Shown: positions 27,502-36,365 of the stretch, one piece after another | Numbering within the stretch: position 1 is the stretch's first letter | Layout: each line of letters opens with the position of its first letter | NCBI RefSeq assembly: GCF_030161395.1 | Contig: NZ_BSST01000001.1 | Span: 930,001-994,000, forward strand | Direction: 5' to 3' | Length of the DNA: 64,000 nucleotides | Source of the DNA: Thalassotalea insulae | GTDB taxonomy: Bacteria; Pseudomonadota; Gammaproteobacteria; Enterobacterales; Alteromonadaceae | The notes under the pieces: generated by a model | The model's input: only the letters and a program-made list of their open reading frames with translations | What the model was told of the DNA's origin: nothing | The model's database searches: none | Translations under genes and position numbers: made by a program

Positions 27502-29335
27502 TTTTCATTTTATTCGTCCATTATGGCTATTAGCATTTTTAGCGTTAGCATTTGCCCTTTATCTCATAAAACAACTTAGGATCAGCCAATCAGGTTGGCA
27601 GCAACTATTACCTCATCACTTAGCCAAGGTATTGGTTGCAGGCAATAGCGTGACAAAACCAGTCTCGTTAGTATTACCTTTAATTATTGGCACATTAACT
27701 ATTATCGCCCTTGCCGGACCAACCTGGAAAAAACTACCTCAGCCAGTCTATCAATTAGCCCGAGGCTCAGTATTAGTGATGGATATGTCGTACTCGATGT
27801 ACTCAACCGATCTTTCCCCCAATCGCCTAACCCGTGCTCGCTATAAAGCCATCGATTTACTCGATAGTCTAAATGAAGGGGAAATTGGCTTAGTCGCCTA
27901 CGCTGGTGATGCTTTTACTATTAGCCCGTTAACAGAAGATATCAATAACATTAAGCTGTTGCTGCCTTCTCTGAGCCCAGACTTGATGCCAGAACTCGGT
28001 AGTAACCCGCTATCAGCACTCACTTTAGCCGCCAACATGCTCAAAAATGCCGGCCATATTGAAGGAGATGTCTACTGGTTTACCGATGGCATTGATAATG
28101 AAGATATCCAAGATCTAACTCAGTGGTCGAGAGAACATAGTTACCGCCTGAATATTATGGGCATAGGAACACTTTCAGGCGCGCCGATCAAACTAAGCAA
28201 TGGTGAATTAATGAAAGATGATAATGGCGCAATTATCATCCCTAAATTAACCGAAGCGAGTTTACAAGGCGTTGCAAAGCGTGGAAATGGCAATTACGTC
28301 AGAATCATCAATTCAGGCGCAGATATTGAGTACATGGTCAGCCAACCGGTTATTCAGGATGAAGACAAAAAATCGCAAAGCGATCAAACTGGCGATCAAT
28401 GGCAAGAGTTTGGCCCTTACTTATTACTCGTGGTATTACCTTTAGTATTAAGTTATTTTCGTCGCGGTAACTTATTAAGCGTATTGCTATTGTTAGTTAT
28501 TATCAATCCAAGCCAACCGGTTTACGCCAATTTTTGGACGGACTTATGGAAAACCAAAGATCAACAAGGCCAGCAACATTATAATCAGCAAGAGTATGAC
28601 CAAGCTGCTAAAACCTTTGAAAATCCATTGTGGCAAGGCAGCGCGCATTATCAAGCAGGAAATTATGAACAAGCGTTAAAAGCTTTCCAACAAGGTAATG
28701 ACGCCGATGCTCTTTATAATCAAGGTAACGCATTAGCAAAACTTCAACAATTAGAGCAAGCGATTAGTGCTTATGAAAAAGCCCTCGAACTCAACCCTGA
28801 TCATCAAGATGCTAAAGCTAATAAGACGATATTAGAACAGCTTAAGCAACAACAAGATCAACAGCAAAATTCAGATCAGCAACAAGATAACGAACAGCAA
28901 CAACAAAATAACGAGCAACAGCAAGACAAATCGCAGCAAAATAGCGACCAACAAAACTCTGAACAACAGCAAGACAACGCCCAGCAAAATTCAGATCAGC
29001 AGCAAAGCCAGCAACAAGACGAGAAAGAGCAACAATCAGAACAACAAAACTCTGAGCAGCAACAGGCCGAACAGCAGCAAAGTTCAAGGGAGCAAGAACA
29101 GCAAGCAAAAGAACAACAAACAGCTGAGCCAAAAGAGTCCGAGCAAGAATCGGAACAACAGCGTCAAGCACAGGCAGTGCAAGCTCAACAAGATAAAGAA
29201 ACACAACAAAAACATCAGCAATTGCTCAATAAAGTTACTGATGATCCCTATTTATTATTACGCAATAAAATGCAACTGGAATATCAAAAACGTCGCCAAA
29301 GTAGAAGTAGCGTAGGAGTTAAGAAAAAGTGGTAA
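27494..29335 (+). CDS. BatB-BatC fusion: VWA domain plus TPR and Gln-rich tail
   Basis: About 613 residues. Two N-terminal membrane helices (to residue about 77) are followed by a VWA domain with MIDAS MDMSYS near residue 97 and FTDGIDNED, a third membrane segment, then TPR repeats (YNQGNALAKLQQLEQAISAY) and a roughly 115-residue tract dominated by Gln, Asp and Glu (about 28850-29210). The end PYLLLRNKMQLEYQKRR is typical of this family. In Bacteroides batB and batC are separate genes; here they are fused. ATG at 27494 follows AGGTGG; an upstream GTG (27485) is less likely. Confidence 0.9.
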   Translation: MADFHFIRPLWLLAFLALAFALYLIKQLRISQSGWQQLLPHHLAKVLVAGNSVTKPVSLVLPLIIGTLTIIALAGPTWKKLPQPVYQLARGSVLVMDMSYSMYSTDLSPNRLTRARYKAIDLLDSLNEGEIGLVAYAGDAFTISPLTEDINNIKLLLPSLSPDLMPELGSNPLSALTLAANMLKNAGHIEGDVYWFTDGIDNEDIQDLTQWSREHSYRLNIMGIGTLSGAPIKLSNGELMKDDNGAIIIPKLTEASLQGVAKRGNGNYVRIINSGADIEYMVSQPVIQDEDKKSQSDQTGDQWQEFGPYLLLVVLPLVLSYFRRGNLLSVLLLLVIINPSQPVYANFWTDLWKTKDQQGQQHYNQQEYDQAAKTFENPLWQGSAHYQAGNYEQALKAFQQGNDADALYNQGNALAKLQQLEQAISAYEKALELNPDHQDAKANKTILEQLKQQQDQQQNSDQQQDNEQQQQNNEQQQDKSQQNSDQQNSEQQQDNAQQNSDQQQSQQQDEKEQQSEQQNSEQQQAEQQQSSREQEQQAKEQQTAEPKESEQESEQQRQAQAVQAQQDKETQQKHQQLLNKVTDDPYLLLRNKMQLEYQKRRQSRSSVGVKKKW

Positions 29336-30990
29336 GATTTATTTATTGTATGCTCGCTCTTTTTAGCTTGAGTTTTTCAGCCGAAAGTTTCGCCTATATG
29401 ACGGTTACCGCCTCGATTGATAAAAACCCGGTGATCGCTAATGAATCATTTGTCTTAACTGTCGTAGCTGATGATGATGTCAACACCAATGCACTAGATA
29501 CTAGCCCATTAATGCAAAACTTTATTGTGGGCCGTACCTCTGTCAGCTCACAAACCAGCATGATCAATTTTAAAACCACCAGAACTACCACCTGGACCAC
29601 GGTATTAATTGCCAGAAAAACCGGTAAATTGGTCATTCCACCTCTTCTGGTTGATAACCAACAAACCCAACCAATAGCATTAACGGTATTAGCGGCAGGA
29701 GACCCGAAAGCCAATAGCCAGCAAGATATCTTTATCAGCTCAGAAGTATCGGCAAAAGAGGTCTATGTTCAACAACAAATTACCTTAACCGTTAAACTGC
29801 ATTTTGCTGCGGAATTAAAACGTGGCAGTTTAACAGAGCCGGAGCTAGAAGGTGCTAACATCATTCAAATTGGCAAAGACAAAGAAAATGAAACTATCAT
29901 TAATGGTCGTCGTTATCGGGTGATCGAAAGAACCTATGCCATCAGCCCACAACAAAGTGGCCAATACACCTTAAAATCGCCAGTATTTTCCGGCGAAATC
30001 ATGATGCCATCAACACGCCGCAACAGCTTTTTAAGCTTTGGTGAAACTAAGCCGGTTAGCGTTATCGGTGATGAAATATCCCTTAATATCCGCCCTATTC
30101 CGGCAAATTATCAGGGAGTGTGGTTACCAAGTGAGCTACTTTCCATTCATCAGGAATGGCAACCATCCGCGCAGGAATTTAAAGTGGGAGAACCTATTAC
30201 TCGGATCATTACCCTGACTGCTGCCGGTTTATCAGAAGAGCAGTTACCTGAAATTGCGATGCCAATGCCGGAAGGTTTAAAAGTTTATCCAGATCAGGCT
30301 GAACTCCATACCGGTATCAATAGCGGCCGTTTGGTTAGCCAAAAAATCAGAAACTTCGCTATCGTTGCTAATAAACCTGGCAGTTATCAACTACCAGAAA
30401 TTTCCATCCCCTGGTGGAATACCATCAGTAACAAACTGGAATATGCCAAGCTACCAGCACAAAACATTATTGTGCAAGCCAATAGTGAGCAAGCTAATCA
30501 ACAAGCTGTCATTAGTCCCCCTGAGCAAGCCACCACAAGTAATAGTGAGAGCAAAACCGTCATCATTGAGAAAAACTCATGGTTACAGTGGTTGTTTTTA
30601 GCTTTGTGGCTATTAACAGCTTTCGCCTGGTTAATCACTAGTTTACTGAGCAAGCAAGCAGCGAATAAAAAACAACATAAAACCACTAGGGTAAATGATA
30701 GTTATCTAGCGTTGTTAGCCGCCTGTAAACAAAGCGATCAGACAGAGGTATTAAAGCTGTTGGTGCCCTGGTTTAACAGCATCAGTGACCGAAATATTTC
30801 TACTTTAGACCAGGTGATTGAGCATAGTCAGTCACCAGCATTAAGTCAGGCGATACAGGAATTGCAACAAAGTTGTTATGGCCTGCAATCTGGCAACTGG
30901 CAAGGTAAAGCATTACTTAATGCTATTATTGAGCTCAATAAACATCAGGCTGCCACTCAAACACCTACTCACTTTGCCTTAAACCCCTAA
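29329..30990 (+). CDS. batD: BatD family protein (oxygen tolerance)
   Basis: 553 residues: signal peptide ending near SFA-YMTV, a long periplasmic part of Ig-like beta modules (ASIDKNPVIANESFVLTV is the usual BatD opening), one C-terminal membrane helix (about residues 421-443, LQWLFLALWLLTAFAWLI) and a cytoplasmic helical tail. The frame starts with GTG at 29329 overlapping the previous stop; an ATG at 29350 is an alternative. Last gene of the bat operon. Confidence 0.9.
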   Translation: MVRFIYCMLALFSLSFSAESFAYMTVTASIDKNPVIANESFVLTVVADDDVNTNALDTSPLMQNFIVGRTSVSSQTSMINFKTTRTTTWTTVLIARKTGKLVIPPLLVDNQQTQPIALTVLAAGDPKANSQQDIFISSEVSAKEVYVQQQITLTVKLHFAAELKRGSLTEPELEGANIIQIGKDKENETIINGRRYRVIERTYAISPQQSGQYTLKSPVFSGEIMMPSTRRNSFLSFGETKPVSVIGDEISLNIRPIPANYQGVWLPSELLSIHQEWQPSAQEFKVGEPITRIITLTAAGLSEEQLPEIAMPMPEGLKVYPDQAELHTGINSGRLVSQKIRNFAIVANKPGSYQLPEISIPWWNTISNKLEYAKLPAQNIIVQANSEQANQQAVISPPEQATTSNSESKTVIIEKNSWLQWLFLALWLLTAFAWLITSLLSKQAANKKQHKTTRVNDSYLALLAACKQSDQTEVLKLLVPWFNSISDRNISTLDQVIEHSQSPALSQAIQELQQSCYGLQSGNWQGKALLNAIIELNKHQAATQTPTHFALNP

Positions 30991-31001
30991 TCGTTTCCTC
31001 T

Positions 31002-31041
31002 CGCTGGATAGTAAATAAATAGATTAATTTGCTATCCAGCG
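31002..31041. terminator. Hairpin between batD and the ECF sigma gene
   Basis: CGCTGGATAG and CTATCCAGCG form a perfect 10-base stem around a 20-base A/T-rich loop, 12 bases after batD. No T run follows, so termination may be partial and some transcripts may continue into the sigma gene. Confidence 0.5.
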
Positions 31042-31105
31042 CTAAGATAATAGCACTAAATTTTGCAGCTCGATCAACTGAAACTGCCACACAGAAGATT
31101 TTTTT

Positions 31106-31675
31106 ATGCTGAATAAAATAATTAGAAATAAAAAATCAACAGCTCAGGTCTCTTCAGATATGGCGACAAAACAAACCAGATATGAAGCATTAGTCAAGGC
31201 CCTGCATAGCGACTTATACCGTTATGCTTATTGGCTATGCCATGATAAACAAGTGGCAGAAGACTTAGTACAGGAAACGTTTTTACGAGCATGGCGTGCA
31301 TTAGACTCGTTAAAAGATGAAAAAGCGGCTAAGTCTTGGCTGATCACTATTTTACGAAGAGAGAACGCTCGTCGTTTTGAACGTAAGCGCTTTGAGATGA
31401 GCGAATATGAAGAGGCGAATATTTGTGATACTCAGGCAACCAGTAGCGAACAGACAATAGAGCATCAATGGCTGAGAGAAAAAATTGCCCAAATGCCAGA
31501 AGAATACCGAGAGCCCTTGATTTTACAAGTAATAGGTGGCTTTAGTGGCGAGGAAATTTCTCAACTGTTATCACTAAATAAGAACACTGTGATGACAAGA
31601 TTATTTAGAGCGAGAAACCAGTTAAAAGATGCGCTTGATGAACAGCCTAAGTTAAGAGGTCAACACAATGGATGA
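31106..31675 (+). CDS. ECF sigma-70 family RNA polymerase sigma factor
   Basis: 189 residues. Sigma region 2 is LYRYAYWLCHDKQVAEDLVQETFLRAW and region 4 is MPEEYREPLILQVIGGFSGEEISQLLSLNKNTVMTRLFRAR, the helix-turn-helix for the -35 element. A basic N-terminal extension of about 18 residues precedes region 2; an internal ATG (MATKQTRY, 31160) is an alternative start. It overlaps the DUF3379 gene by 8 bases, as seen in Shewanella and relatives. Target promoters cannot be told from here. Confidence 0.93.
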   Translation: MLNKIIRNKKSTAQVSSDMATKQTRYEALVKALHSDLYRYAYWLCHDKQVAEDLVQETFLRAWRALDSLKDEKAAKSWLITILRRENARRFERKRFEMSEYEEANICDTQATSSEQTIEHQWLREKIAQMPEEYREPLILQVIGGFSGEEISQLLSLNKNTVMTRLFRARNQLKDALDEQPKLRGQHNG

Positions 31676-32381
31676 TTTGCAATTTAGACGCAGTATTTAT
31701 GCAGATCCCAATACTTCAGATGAAGAAGTAAGAGCTGCTAAGCACTCAGATCCGGCAAAACGTAAATTTGCCGAGGAAATTGAACAACTGGATCAACAGA
31801 TAGCTCAAGCACTACATATTGATGTTCCGCAGGGCTTAAGTGAGAAATTGATCTTACGTCAGTCATTAGCGAGTCATCAACAGCAGAAAAAAGCATCTCG
31901 TATTAAGCTCGCACTTGCCGCATCAGTAACTTTTGCTATCGGCTTAATTGTCCATCAATTACAGTTTTCACATGCTTATAGTTCTATCAGTGATTATGCG
32001 ATTGCCCATACTAATCATGAAGCCCAATACTTTAGTAATCAAGATGAAGTGAGAGTCAGCCTGACATCTTTGAATAAAAAAATGGCATCGTTTAACGGCA
32101 GTTTTAGCGAACAGCTGGGCGAGTTGTTAATGGCAGAATTTTGCCGTTTTGATGGCACTAAGAGCTTACACTTAGTCTTTCGTGGACAAACAAGTCCAGT
32201 CAATATTTTTATCGTGCCTGACAACGAGTACTTAACAGTCACTAAACGGTTTACTGATAATAATTTAAACGGTGTTGTTAACCAGTTTAAACACAGTAAT
32301 ATTATTGTGGTTGGAGATAAACAAGAACCATTAGAACAATGGCAAAATAAAATTTCTCAAACAGTGCAGTGGTCAACATAA
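31668..32381 (+). CDS. DUF3379 membrane protein, probable anti-sigma partner
   Basis: 237 residues: a cytoplasmic N-terminal part (to about residue 78), one membrane helix (about 80-97, IKLALAASVTFAIGLIV) and a periplasmic C-terminal domain. The layout and the 8-base overlap with an ECF sigma gene are those of anti-sigma factors. The N-terminal part has no HxxxCxxC zinc motif, so it is not a ZAS-type anti-sigma. Its regulation of the sigma factor is inferred from context. Confidence 0.85.
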   Translation: MDDLQFRRSIYADPNTSDEEVRAAKHSDPAKRKFAEEIEQLDQQIAQALHIDVPQGLSEKLILRQSLASHQQQKKASRIKLALAASVTFAIGLIVHQLQFSHAYSSISDYAIAHTNHEAQYFSNQDEVRVSLTSLNKKMASFNGSFSEQLGELLMAEFCRFDGTKSLHLVFRGQTSPVNIFIVPDNEYLTVTKRFTDNNLNGVVNQFKHSNIIVVGDKQEPLEQWQNKISQTVQWST

Positions 32382-32405
32382 CAAACGCAGTGCAAAAAAT
32401 GACAA

Positions 32406-32442
32406 TAAAGTACATTTAGTGTTATAGACTCCATGTACTTTA
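32406..32442 (+). terminator. Terminator after the DUF3379 gene
   Basis: TAAAGTACAT and ATGTACTTTA form a 10-base stem with a 17-base loop, followed by a CTTTTAATTGTT stretch. It lies 24 bases past the stop codon. Confidence 0.6.
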
Positions 32443-32491
32443 CTTTTAATTGTTACAAAAGAACAACCTAACTCAAAGGTATCCGAGCTGA

Positions 32492-32977
32492 CTATTCAAC
32501 GATTATCATTTTTTGACCATTTTCATCTACTACTAACAAATAGGATTTTCCATAATCTCCGACACAAAGATCTATCATGTTGTCGTCAATTTCGAGTCCA
32601 TCGACACAATTATTTACTTCAATGAACGCCGTTGCCTAGCCCTTTTCCATCGCCATTTTCTTACTCCCTGCGCGTAAGACATCATAGCTATCATTAGCAA
32701 CGATTCTAACGCTAATAGCATCCATTTGGTGATACCGTTTCTTTTTAAACACTGAAATATAGTTTTCATTACCTTGATGCCAGGAAAGTACCCAAAGCTT
32801 CTCACCATCGCTAAGAGTCTCATAGGTTTTCTCTTTATTCCCGCCCTCATTAAGCCCAATATGAACCATATTATTGCTGTATTAATATGTTTCACTTACT
32901 GAGTGGCTTAATACATCTGGAGCAACCATATTGCCGCTATCAAAAACCACTATAACCGGTGTTAATATTTGGTCTAG
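32492..32977 (-). pseudogene. Decayed gene of a hypothetical protein with two in-frame stops
   Basis: One minus-strand frame reads as protein-like sequence from 32977 to a final TAG at 32492-32494 but is broken by TAA (32882-32884) and TAG (32636-32638). Segments include TPVIVVFDSGNMVAPDVL, NEGGNKEKTYETLSDG, EKLWVLSWHQGNENYISVF and CVGDYGKSYLLVVDENGQK. All keep one frame, so the stops look like point mutations. I do not recognise the family; it resembles a small exported or phosphatase-like beta-rich protein. No start or signal peptide is seen upstream because the frame closes at 32978. Confidence 0.55.
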
Positions 32978-33165
32978 CTAGATAAAAATCGACTGAATGC
33001 GCTAAGGTATTAACAAATGACCACTGGCATCATGAGTTAAGTGCTTTTTCAGCTCGTTTGAATCTGCACACCTCACTAATATCAAAGAGAAAGCGCGCAT
33101 GAAAATAGCATGTATTTGTAGAGTTAACCGTAATAAAAATAGTTAACCGTGTCAGTGACAATAAA
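32978..33165. other. Rest of the 830-base gene-poor gap
   Basis: Between the decayed gene and the putP terminator I see only A/T-rich sequence and no open frame, tRNA or clear promoter. The short direct repeat AGTTAACCGT occurs twice near 33122-33150. Confidence 0.5.
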
Positions 33166-33190
33166 AAAGGCCAAACAATGTTTGGCCTTT
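33166..33190 (-). terminator. Terminator after putP
   Basis: AAAGGCCAAA / TTTGGCCTTT stem with a CAATG loop, 24 bases past the putP stop on the minus strand; A and T runs flank it, so it can act on both strands. Confidence 0.85.
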
Positions 33191-33213
33191 ACTATAAACA
33201 GAAATGTTGCTAA

Positions 33214-34710
33214 TTAATGATGTTCTAACATACGTGCAAATGTTTGTTCCACTTCATCATTCGCTTGATGGGTTAAGCGACTAACGATAACAATAGTCAC
33301 ACTGGCTAAAATAAAGCCCGGCACTATCTCATAAACTAAACTACTCAACGACTGGCCATTAACCGTTACTGGCGCATAAATCCAAAACAGTACCGTCACC
33401 GCACCGACGACCATCCCCGCCAGTGCGCCATTACGATTCATCTTCTTCCAATACAAGCTTAAGATCACCACAGGGCCAAATGCCGCGCCAAAACCAGCCC
33501 AGGCATTACTCACCAGGCTTAAGATCGAACTTTCTCTGTCATAAGCAAGTAATACTGCCACTAACGCCACCGCTAATACTGACAAACGACCAACAAACAC
33601 GAGCTGACGCTCACTGGCATTTTTATTAAGAAACATTTGATAAAAATCACCGGTAAGAGAACTGGAAGTGACTAATAATTGCGACGAAATTGTACTCATG
33701 ATTGCCGCAAGAATCGCCGCTAATAGAAAGCCTGCAATAAGCGGATGAAACAACACTTGTGATAATAAAATAAAAATCGTTTCAGGATCTTGTAACGAAT
33801 TCCCCGTTTTCGCAACATAAGCAATGCCAACAAAGCCCGTCGCCATAGCGCCACAAATTGACACTATCATCCAGATCATGCCGATACGCCTTGCAACAGG
33901 TAAATCAGCAATCGATCGGATCGCCATAAAACGGACAATAATATGCGGCTGACCAAAATAACCCAAGCCCCAGGCCATTGCAGAGATTATACTTATTGCG
34001 CTCATACCACCAAAAAGATCAACTAACTCTGGGTTAATCGCGGTGATACTGTCTTTAACTACAGCAATACCGCCAATATCGGTTAACACCACAGTTGGTA
34101 CTAACACTAAGGCAACAAACATAATACAGCCTTGAACAAAGTCGGTCAGACTCACCGCTAAAAAGCCACCGAATAAGGTATAAACAACAACCACGCCAGC
34201 GGTAATATACAAACCAACCTCATAGTTTAGACCAAAAGAGCTTTCAAATAGTTTGCCACCTGCAACGACGCCAGAAGAGGTATATAAAGTGAAAAACACA
34301 ATGATCACTACAGATGAAATCAACCTCAACAGATGTGATTTGTCGGCAAAACGGTTTTCAAAAAAATCTGGCAAGGTAATCGAATCATTCGCCACTTCGG
34401 TGTAAGTGCGTAGCCTCGGAGCCACGATAAGGTAATTTAAATAAGCCCCTAGCGTTAACCCCAATGCGATCCACATACTGCTGAGACCTGAGACATACAT
34501 GGCGCCCGGCAGCCCCATTAACATCCAGCCACTCATATCAGATGCCCCGGCAGAAAGTGCCGTCACCGAAGGACTTAAACTTCTGCCCCCCAACATATAA
34601 CCGGATACATCACTAGTTGACTTTCGATAGGCATAAAAGCCTATCGCCAACATCACAATAAAATAAATCCCCAAAGAAACAAAGGTCGCAAATGCCAAAA
34701 TAATCTCCAT
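33214..34710 (-). CDS. putP: Sodium/proline symporter
   Basis: 498-residue solute:sodium symporter (SSS family) with about 13 membrane helices. The signature SAGASDMSGWMLMGLPGAMYVSGLS and ISSQLLVTSSSLTGDFY, which hold the Na+ and proline contacts, are intact. Length is close to E. coli PutP (502). In marine bacteria it supplies proline for osmoprotection or catabolism. No putA gene is in the window. Divergent from the EAL-HDOD gene across about 240 bases. Confidence 0.95.
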   Translation of the reverse strand: MEIILAFATFVSLGIYFIVMLAIGFYAYRKSTSDVSGYMLGGRSLSPSVTALSAGASDMSGWMLMGLPGAMYVSGLSSMWIALGLTLGAYLNYLIVAPRLRTYTEVANDSITLPDFFENRFADKSHLLRLISSVVIIVFFTLYTSSGVVAGGKLFESSFGLNYEVGLYITAGVVVVYTLFGGFLAVSLTDFVQGCIMFVALVLVPTVVLTDIGGIAVVKDSITAINPELVDLFGGMSAISIISAMAWGLGYFGQPHIIVRFMAIRSIADLPVARRIGMIWMIVSICGAMATGFVGIAYVAKTGNSLQDPETIFILLSQVLFHPLIAGFLLAAILAAIMSTISSQLLVTSSSLTGDFYQMFLNKNASERQLVFVGRLSVLAVALVAVLLAYDRESSILSLVSNAWAGFGAAFGPVVILSLYWKKMNRNGALAGMVVGAVTVLFWIYAPVTVNGQSLSSLVYEIVPGFILASVTIVIVSRLTHQANDEVEQTFARMLEHH

Positions 34711-34952
34711 TGTTGAATGTTGCTGTTTATTAATTTTTTCGTTTTCGTTCTAGATAAATAGCAAACACATTAAATTAACTCATGCTATTATGCTGATATT
34801 CTGTATTATTACTATGCTTTACCCTAAATTTTGTCATTTTAGTGGCGCAATTATCCATTTACTGAATTAATAATTATTTTGTGAAAAAAGTAATGAAATA
34901 TCCCGTTAATTTTCATATATTCTATAACCTACAGTAGTAAACAGGAATTTCT

Positions 34953-36173
34953 ATGTACTTCTATGCAGCCAGGCAGCCAATTCTAGATAAAAATAAGAAT
35001 CTTTTTGCTTACGAATTGTTGTTTCGCGATAGTATTGAAAATATTTTCCCCGATATCGATGGTGATGAAGCCACCAGCAAAATGGTGGAAGCGAGCCAAT
35101 TTCACTTAGGGATCAGTGAATTTACCGGCAATAAACCGGCGTTTATCAATTTCACGCTAGATACACTAACTAAAGATTACCCAAGAATGTTAACCACAGA
35201 TGAAGTGGTGATTGAAATTCTGGAAACAGTTAAACCGGGAAAAACCTTACTTAATCTATGTAAAGAGCTTTGTAGTGAAGGCTATATCCTGGCCCTGGAT
35301 GATTATGTTCATCAAAAAGTATGGGCACATTTTTATCCTTATATCAAAATCATCAAGATTGACTGGCAAGAAACCAGCATAGAACAGATTCAGGAAATTA
35401 AACAAGCCATTAGCAAGTTCCCCCAAATTCAGTTACTGGCAGAAAAAGTCGAAACCTATGAAGAATATAATCAAGCATTAGAATTAGGCTTTGATTTATT
35501 CCAAGGGTTCTTTTTTGCTAAGCCAGAGATGGTGAAAACAAAGTCCTTATCACCTTCACAAATGGCAATGGCAGAGCTGTTATATGAAACGTCCAAACCT
35601 GAGTTAGACTTGAATAGTATCACCTCAGTGTTTGAACGGGATGTTTCACTGTCTTATAAATTATTACGGTATGCCAATTCCGCAATTTTCAGACGTCGTA
35701 GCGAAATTTCAACCATTAAGCAGGCCTTGGTTACCTTAGGCTCGGGTGAACTAAAACGCTTTCTTGGCTTAATGTTTGCCACAAATGTTAATCCAGATAA
35801 ACCATCAGAACTGATTAACGCTGCTATGACCCGAGCTAAATTCTGTGAATTAATCGCTGAAGATTTAAAAACACCGCTCGACACATCGATAGCATTTTTA
35901 ACAGGCCTGTTATCTCTAATCGATGCCATTTTAGATGAATCACTCGACAGCATTTTAGAGAAATTGCCGCTGGCTCAAGAAATCAAAGAAGCACTAACTA
36001 CACGAAAAGGCGTGTTAGCCGCGTTAATTATTCTGGTTGAGCAAATAGAACAAGCTCATTGGGATAAAACGTCAGTCGTTATGGAAAAACTCGGCCTGAC
36101 GAAAGACAAAGTAGTTAAGGATTACAAAGAAGCAATTGCCTGGGCCGATGAACAGGCACAACTGCAAGGCTAA
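34953..36173 (+). CDS. EAL-HDOD signalling protein (YuxH/CdgJ type)
   Basis: 406 residues without membrane segments: EAL-like domain (about 1-200) and HDOD domain (about 205-390). The EAL part retains Glu in AYELLFRD, Asn in PAFINFTLD, Glu in VVIEILE, LALDDY, AEKVET and LFQGFFFAKP, but the DFGTGYSS loop is replaced by DDYVHQKVW, so phosphodiesterase activity is doubtful. Proteins of this design (Vibrio CdgJ) affect motility and attachment, often as c-di-GMP-independent scaffolds. Followed by a strong terminator. Confidence 0.93.
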   Translation: MYFYAARQPILDKNKNLFAYELLFRDSIENIFPDIDGDEATSKMVEASQFHLGISEFTGNKPAFINFTLDTLTKDYPRMLTTDEVVIEILETVKPGKTLLNLCKELCSEGYILALDDYVHQKVWAHFYPYIKIIKIDWQETSIEQIQEIKQAISKFPQIQLLAEKVETYEEYNQALELGFDLFQGFFFAKPEMVKTKSLSPSQMAMAELLYETSKPELDLNSITSVFERDVSLSYKLLRYANSAIFRRRSEISTIKQALVTLGSGELKRFLGLMFATNVNPDKPSELINAAMTRAKFCELIAEDLKTPLDTSIAFLTGLLSLIDAILDESLDSILEKLPLAQEIKEALTTRKGVLAALIILVEQIEQAHWDKTSVVMEKLGLTKDKVVKDYKEAIAWADEQAQLQG

Positions 36174-36191
36174 TCATTAGCTGCTGCCACA

Positions 36192-36217
36192 AAAAAAGCG
36201 CCAAATGGCGCTTTTTT
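36192..36217 (+). terminator. Terminator after the EAL-HDOD gene
   Basis: AAAAAAGCGCC / GGCGCTTTTTT stem with an AAAT loop. A/T runs on both flanks allow use on either strand, including after galE-side transcripts. Confidence 0.9.
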
Positions 36218-36365
36218 AGTTACTTAATATTGACTCGTCCTAAATAATATCAATCTGCATAAATATTTAATCATGTAGGATTCCAGTAGCACCATTAGAA
36301 CAAATAAGATTGGTGAAAATAGAGTTGTTCTACATTAAGCAAATATTATGCAGTTTGGTATAAAA

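Noticed and set aside
28842..29204. 120-codon minus-strand frame rich in Leu, Val and Ala
   Set aside because: It is the antisense of the Gln-rich repeat tract of the BatB-BatC gene and arises from its codon bias.
32638..32884. In-frame TAG/TAA in the decayed gene as recoded codons
   Set aside because: Two different stop codons and no recoding hairpin or machinery; simple decay is enough.
32614..32895. 93-codon minus-strand open frame in the gap after DUF3379
   Set aside because: Composition (Lys/Arg/Met-rich, low complexity) is not protein-like, and the neighbouring frame carries coherent sequence across two stops, so this is a shadow of the decayed gene.
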